Part shown: positions 59,723 to 64,000 of the stretch, one piece after another
Layout: the number at the start of each line of letters is the position of its first letter
Numbering within the stretch: position 1 is the stretch's first letter
DNA from: JAZGGS01 sp963749485
Lineage (GTDB): Bacteria; Bacteroidota; Ignavibacteria; Ignavibacteriales; Ignavibacteriaceae
Direction: 5' to 3'
Assembly (NCBI GenBank): GCA_963749485.1
Contig: CAVVMV010000002.1
Span: forward strand, 62,001 to 126,000
DNA: 64,000 nucleotides
Notes under the pieces: generated by a model
Databases searched by the model: none
The model's input: the letters and a program-made list of their open reading frames with translations, nothing else
Told to the model about the DNA's origin: nothing
Program-made: the position numbers and the translations under genes

Positions 59723-59959
59723 GGGTGGGGTAGATTTTGATGAAGTGTGGCATTTACCTGAAGTTAAGAGATTAATTACAGGGAATTGCCTCACTTTATT
59801 TTAAACGAAATGAGGAAATCACTAAAAGTTGGAACTACCTCACAATTATATTGCAGGTGGGAAATAATATGTGGCCTTTAGTGCTAAATGTGTCTAATTT
59901 ACAAGAAATGATTTATCAATTAATATATAAATGATGCAACAACATAAAAGGAATTTTCA

Positions 59960-62041
59960 ATGAAGAAACTATTACCGATTATTATAATTTCATTATTAAT
60001 TTTCCAAAACACTTCTTACTCTCAATCGCCCGTAGTTCAATCAATAATCAATCAAACAAACCTGGATTCGCTGATCTTTTTTGTTGAAGAACTTTCAGGA
60101 GAAGTTCAAACAATAATAGGCGGATCGCCTTACACTATTGTATCGAGGAACAAATACCAACCAAGTAATGATAAGGCAGCAGATTATATTGAACAAAAGT
60201 TAGAGTACTATGGCTTAGATGTTTATAACCAATCTTTCAGTTCATCCGGGAGAAACGTTTATGGAGTATTGCCTGGTACAGAGTTTCCTAATCAAAGCTG
60301 GATGATTTGTGCACACTACGATGATATGCCATCTGGTTCTGTTGCCCCCGGCGCAGATGATAATGCAAGTGGTACCGCAGCAGTATTGGAGGCGGCTAGA
60401 ATTTTATCACAGGAATCTTTTCCATATTCAATAATATTTGCCCTGTGGGATGAAGAAGAACAGGGATTAGTGGGGAGTAACTACTACGCTAATCTTGCTT
60501 CTTCAAATGGCGATTCAATACTTGGGGTGATTAATCTTGATATGATAGCCTGGGATTCTGATAACGATGACATTGCAGAAATTCATACCAGATCTGTTGG
60601 CAATTCTTACGATATTAAAGACAAAATGGTTGAGGTAAATTCTGTTTATAATATTGATCTTAACATCCAGATAGATGACCCTGGAACCACTGCAAGTGAT
60701 CACGCATCTTTTTGGTCAAATGGATTCGGAGCCATTTTATTAATTGAGGATTGGCAGGATTTTAATGCTTATTATCATACAACGAACGACCTGGTAGTTC
60801 ATTACAATCAACCTTATTACCATTTAATGAGCAAGCTTGCAATTGGTACACTAGCCACATTTGCGCTTAATTTGGATCTTAAGATTGTACACACACCTAT
60901 AGCTTCAAGAGATAATGGCGATGATATAGAAACATCTGCAAATATTATTACTGGGCTTGATATCGGCTTAGGGCAAAACGCACCGAGATTGTATTACCGC
61001 ACCGATACAGGAAACGGCTGGTCTCAATTTTATCAAGTTGTTGGGGTTCCTATTGAAGTAATTGGTACATACAACTTTACAATTCCTGGTCAATCACTTG
61101 GTACCATTTTGCAATACTATATTGCAGCCCAGGATGAGAATTCATCAATAGTTACTACTCTCCCAGTTGGCGGCGGCGGATTTTCACCCCCCGGCAGCAC
61201 CCCGCCTAATTCCTTCTTCCAGTTCTTTGTAGCCACACAAAGTATTGCCTTTAGCGATAGTGCAATTTCAATCGATAACTGGACACATTCAGGTGGGTGG
61301 AATACAACAACTGCAAAATATACTTCTTCTCCTTATTCATTCACCGATTCACCTGGTGGAAATTATCCCAGTAATTCAAATGCTGCATTAACGCTTAATA
61401 GCGTGGTAAATTTATCCGGTTACCTTGGAGCAACACTCGAATTTCAGACTCAATGGGATATTGAAAATGATTGGGATTATGCCCAGATTCTTATATCAAC
61501 AAATAATGGCTCAACCTGGGTACCACTGGAAGGACAATATACTAACGCAGGTACTGGTTCCTTTCAGCCAAATGGAGAACCCTTATATGATGGTTCACAA
61601 TTTACCTGGGTAAGGGAACTTATTGATATAAGCGATTACATTAATGAGGAAATAAAATTAAGATTTTTGTTTATGTCTGATGGTTTTATTGAAGAAGATG
61701 GTATCTACGTAGATGATATTAACCTGGTAGTATTTGAAGAAGCTCCAACAAGCAAAGAACAAATTACAGATGGCGTTTTTACATATTCACTTGGGCAAAA
61801 TTATCCCAATCCATTTAATCCTTCTACAAAGATCGAATATAAAATCCAGAATGCTGGTATCGTATTACTTAAAGTATATGATGTGCTTGGCAAAGAGGTT
61901 GCGGCGCTCGTAAATGAAGAAAAAGCAACTGGTGTTTATAACATAACTTTTAATGCGGGCGACCTGCCGAGTGGTATATATTTCTACACTATCAAAACAG
62001 GAAAGTTTATTGATACGAAAAAAATGATTTTGCTAAAGTAA
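59960..62041 (+). CDS. M28-family zinc peptidase with T9SS sorting domain (copy 2)
   Basis: 693 residues. Signal peptide and M28 domain as in copy 1, with the same ligand positions (H119, D133, E166/E167, D194, H273). Between peptidase and sorting domain lies an extra region of about 290 residues: a beta domain (GLGQNAPRLYYRTDTGNGW) and an immune-inhibitor-A-like jelly roll (QTQWDIENDWDYAQILISTN, LRFLFMSDGFIEEDGIYVDD), likely for binding. The sorting domain begins LGQNYPNPFNPSTKIEY. Tandem duplication with gain or loss of the middle module. Unbroken. Confidence 0.93.
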   Translation: MKKLLPIIIISLLIFQNTSYSQSPVVQSIINQTNLDSLIFFVEELSGEVQTIIGGSPYTIVSRNKYQPSNDKAADYIEQKLEYYGLDVYNQSFSSSGRNVYGVLPGTEFPNQSWMICAHYDDMPSGSVAPGADDNASGTAAVLEAARILSQESFPYSIIFALWDEEEQGLVGSNYYANLASSNGDSILGVINLDMIAWDSDNDDIAEIHTRSVGNSYDIKDKMVEVNSVYNIDLNIQIDDPGTTASDHASFWSNGFGAILLIEDWQDFNAYYHTTNDLVVHYNQPYYHLMSKLAIGTLATFALNLDLKIVHTPIASRDNGDDIETSANIITGLDIGLGQNAPRLYYRTDTGNGWSQFYQVVGVPIEVIGTYNFTIPGQSLGTILQYYIAAQDENSSIVTTLPVGGGGFSPPGSTPPNSFFQFFVATQSIAFSDSAISIDNWTHSGGWNTTTAKYTSSPYSFTDSPGGNYPSNSNAALTLNSVVNLSGYLGATLEFQTQWDIENDWDYAQILISTNNGSTWVPLEGQYTNAGTGSFQPNGEPLYDGSQFTWVRELIDISDYINEEIKLRFLFMSDGFIEEDGIYVDDINLVVFEEAPTSKEQITDGVFTYSLGQNYPNPFNPSTKIEYKIQNAGIVLLKVYDVLGKEVAALVNEEKATGVYNITFNAGDLPSGIYFYTIKTGKFIDTKKMILLK

Positions 62042-62070
62042 AAAACACAATAAACAAGTCGGTTAATTTC

Positions 62071-62100
62071 AAGGCGATCTTAATAGGTCGCCTTTTTTTA
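62071..62100. terminator. Bidirectional terminator between convergent genes
   Basis: AGGCGA (62072-62077) and TCGCCT (62088-62093) form a stem around TCTTAATAGG, followed by a T-run, with A-rich sequence before it. It ends copy 2 of M28 and lies at the stop of the DUF3365 gene. Confidence 0.8.
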
Positions 62101-62686
62101 TTCAATAAGCTTCTTGATAGAAACCGCTCCTCTTAAATCACCCGGTTTGTAATCGTATGCTTTACCTTTTGGATAACGCTCTCTTATTTGTCTGCTTATT
62201 TCTTTCTGCATAGAGCTAAGGTTACCATGACAGTTTAGACATTCCGGTTGAATTAAAATTGGCTTCATATATCTCAGGTAAGTAAATCCGCCCTCATTAA
62301 CCAGTTCTGCCAGATCTGTGTTGGCATCAAGCTTATTGTTCTCCAACATTTCCTGGAAACTATTCAGTACAGTTTGTTCGTAATCATCCGGAAAGTTATT
62401 CTCGTTCCTATTTCTAAAAGAAACTCTTTGAATAAACACCCCTCTTTGTAAGCCAAATTCATTAGTTAATACCTGCGCAGTATCCGAGCAAATATCCAGG
62501 GCACTTGCTACCCCGTTTGTTTGTAATCTGGTTAAGCAATATCCCTTTTAACTTACCCATAAAGTCTGCTGCAGTGGTACGCATTTGCTCCCTTTGATCT
62601 TCAGTAACCTCAATCTCTTTATCAGAGCAGTTTAGAAGGATTAAAGAAGTAACAACAACGGCGGATAAAAATATTTTACGATTCAT
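62098..62686 (-). CDS. DUF3365 (Tll0287-like) haem-binding lipoprotein, one frameshift
   Basis: The N-terminus is a lipoprotein signal with lipobox ILLNC (Cys20), then QREQMRTTAADFMGKLKGILL. An indel near 62535 shifts the frame to TRLQTNGVASALDICSDTAQVL and NEFGLQRGVFIQRVSFRNRNENN, continuing to LRYMKPILIQPECLNCHGNL, which has a CxxCH c-type haem site. The family senses or carries haem in the periplasm. About 195 residues joined. Partner unknown. Confidence 0.85.
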
Positions 62687-62824
62687 ATTTAATTCCTCCT
62701 TTTTCTTAAAATAACCAATTAAGTTATATCAATCCATTAAATAAAATTTACATAAAAACAATGAGATGTTTCTTCTATTATTCATAATTTTCATAAATTA
62801 ATTCTTTTTAACATTAATGTAAAT

Positions 62825-64000
62825 ATGGAATCGCCGGAAAAATTAACATATAAAAAAATATTCGTCTTCTGGCTTCCGCTTGCAGCCACCTGGCTGATGA
62901 TGTCCTTAGAAGGGCCATTCCTGGCAGCTTTAATTGCCCGCCTGGCTGAACCAAAATACAATCTTGCTGCTTACGGGGTAGCTTTTTCATTTGCACTTAT
63001 TGTCGAAGCACCCATTATCATGATAATGAGTGCATCCACTAAACTTGTAAAAGATGCTCAGTCATTGATAACGCTCCGAAAGTTTACGTACGGATTAAAC
63101 TGGCTGATCACTTTAATTATGCTGATAATTCTTATTCCTCCAATCTTTTATTTTTTAACGGAAGACTTAATTGGTCTGCCTTCTAAAGTTTCCAATCTAA
63201 CACATTTAGCTACAATTATTTTACTCCCCTGGCCCGGAGCTATTGGATACAGAAGATTTTATCAGGGAATTTTAATAAGAAATAATCTTACAAAAAGGGT
63301 TGCATACGGAACGATAATCAGGATTACTACAATGGCTCTAACTGCGCTGCTATTATATTTATTTACAGATGCCGCCGGTGTGGTCGTAGGGGCGGCTTCA
63401 ATATCGGCAGCAGTTTTTCTTGAGGCTGTAGCAAGCAGGATAATGGCCGATGGTATTATAAAAAAAATTGAGAAGCAGGAAGGTGACGATAAAGACGTAT
63501 TGACATACAAACAGATTTATAAATTTTATTACCCGCTTGCTCTTACTTCAATACTGGGATTAGGAGTTCAACCTGTAGTAATATTTTTTATGGGACAGAG
63601 CCGAATGGCGATAGAGTCTCTTGCGGTGCTTCCTGTGGTTACTTCATTCGTATTTATATTCAGGGCACTTGGATTATCTTACCAGGAAGTTGTAATTGCA
63701 CTTATGGGAGATGATAAGAAAAATTTTAAACTGCTTAAAAACTTTGCTTTTTTACTTGGTGCAGCACTTACAATTATTTTGGCGTCAGTAGCCTTTACAC
63801 CGCTTTCGGATATCTGGTTTAGAGTAGTATCCGGTTTGACTGATAATCTTGCCGAGTTTGCCCGCGTGCCATTGATGATAATGACCATTCTTCCACTCTT
63901 AACAGTTTTAATAAGTTTACAGCGATCTGCTCTTGTAAGCAATAAAACCACCCAACCAATAACCATTGGAACTGCCATTGAATTTATAGCAATCGTATTA
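62825..64000 (+). CDS. MOP-superfamily membrane exporter, possibly ANKH-like (partial)
   Basis: An open frame of 392 codons from ATG 62825 (MESPEKLTYKKIFVFWLPLA...) to the window edge, without interruption. It has about ten hydrophobic segments and two similar halves (FWLPLAATWLMMSLEGPFLA and YYPLALTSILGLGVQPVVI), the layout of MATE/Wzx-type exporters. Segments such as LAAYGVAFSFALIVEAPI, and RRFYQGILIRNN, recall in position and pattern the vertebrate progressive-ankylosis protein ANKH (from memory). The substrate is unknown. The C-terminus lies outside the window. Confidence 0.6.
   Translation, partial: MESPEKLTYKKIFVFWLPLAATWLMMSLEGPFLAALIARLAEPKYNLAAYGVAFSFALIVEAPIIMIMSASTKLVKDAQSLITLRKFTYGLNWLITLIMLIILIPPIFYFLTEDLIGLPSKVSNLTHLATIILLPWPGAIGYRRFYQGILIRNNLTKRVAYGTIIRITTMALTALLLYLFTDAAGVVVGAASISAAVFLEAVASRIMADGIIKKIEKQEGDDKDVLTYKQIYKFYYPLALTSILGLGVQPVVIFFMGQSRMAIESLAVLPVVTSFVFIFRALGLSYQEVVIALMGDDKKNFKLLKNFAFLLGAALTIILASVAFTPLSDIWFRVVSGLTDNLAEFARVPLMIMTILPLLTVLISLQRSALVSNKTTQPITIGTAIEFIAIVL

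Noticed and set aside
1..64000. CRISPR arrays, prophage, transposases, tRNA genes and defence systems
   Set aside because: No regularly spaced repeats, integrase or transposase motifs, or cloverleaf signatures were found on reading.

Overview
The window is an AT-rich bacterial chromosome segment, most likely from an Ignavibacteria-type member of the Bacteroidota/Chlorobi lineage. The evidence is two secreted proteins ending in a type IX secretion sorting domain with the NYPNPFNPST motif typical of that group, a long-form IspG with an insertion domain, a TonB-plug receptor, DUF5686/CarboxypepD_reg and SpoIID proteins, exact TAnnTTTG promoter elements, and few Shine-Dalgarno sites. No phage, transposase, CRISPR array, tRNA or rRNA was recognised. 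Most genes are housekeeping or cell-envelope genes.

Layout. 1-9 kb: edge of dnaG, a DJ-1/PfpI protein, ispG, a Nif3-family protein, a coiled-coil zinc-ribbon protein, RNase P RNA (rnpB), recJ, yebC, ruvC and ruvA. 9-14.3 kb, minus strand: a fumarylacetoacetate hydrolase-family enzyme, a secreted conserved protein, clpX and a TPR protein. 14.4-19 kb: dxr, rseP, and a LytS/LytTR two-component pair. 19-21 kb: a dispersed palindromic repeat and a heavily broken TonB receptor gene. 21-27 kb: HU, a DUF885 lipoprotein, then a minus-strand trio (DUF4922, two-domain glycosyltransferase, SpoIID). 27-30 kb: arginase, a membrane protein, and an ECF sigma factor with its presumed anti-sigma partner. 30-37 kb: alaS, radA, an RRM protein and a large DUF5686 outer-membrane protein. 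37-43 kb: a convergent lysine-ketoglutarate reductase/saccharopine dehydrogenase pair, a LolA-like protein, a HAD hydrolase, a small GNAT and an ATP-cone/nucleoside-kinase fusion. 43-49 kb: a matrixin-type metalloprotease, ergothioneine genes egtB and egtD, a C1 peptidase and a DinB protein. 49-56 kb: valS (carrying inserted palindromic repeats), an acid phosphatase, DUF1015 plus serC, a broken small lipoprotein and DUF2203. 56-64 kb: a thioredoxin-like protein, an SDR, two tandem T9SS M28 peptidases, a DUF3365 haem lipoprotein and the start of a MOP-superfamily exporter.

The strongest large-scale signal is technical. About half of the genes contain one or more single-base frameshifts, often in A/T homopolymers, and conserved protein sequence continues in the next frame. 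Clean stretches such as 30.2-37.2 kb alternate with dense ones such as 15.6-21 kb. This fits an incompletely polished long-read assembly better than mass pseudogenisation, because essential genes (ispG, clpX, valS, rseP) are hit. I give these genes as full spans and state where the frame changes.

The most interesting biological signals are short palindromes inserted into functional sequence. valS carries a perfect 16-bp palindrome, plus a related multi-hairpin insertion encoding extra in-frame residues. An identical 16-mer palindrome sits both in a stem of rnpB and inside a dispersed GTCATTGCGA-type repeat. Also notable are the ATP-cone/kinase fusion, the matrixin with a charged low-complexity linker, the glycosyltransferase-DUF4922-SpoIID cluster, and the start codon of the Nif3 gene lying directly behind a terminator-like hairpin.
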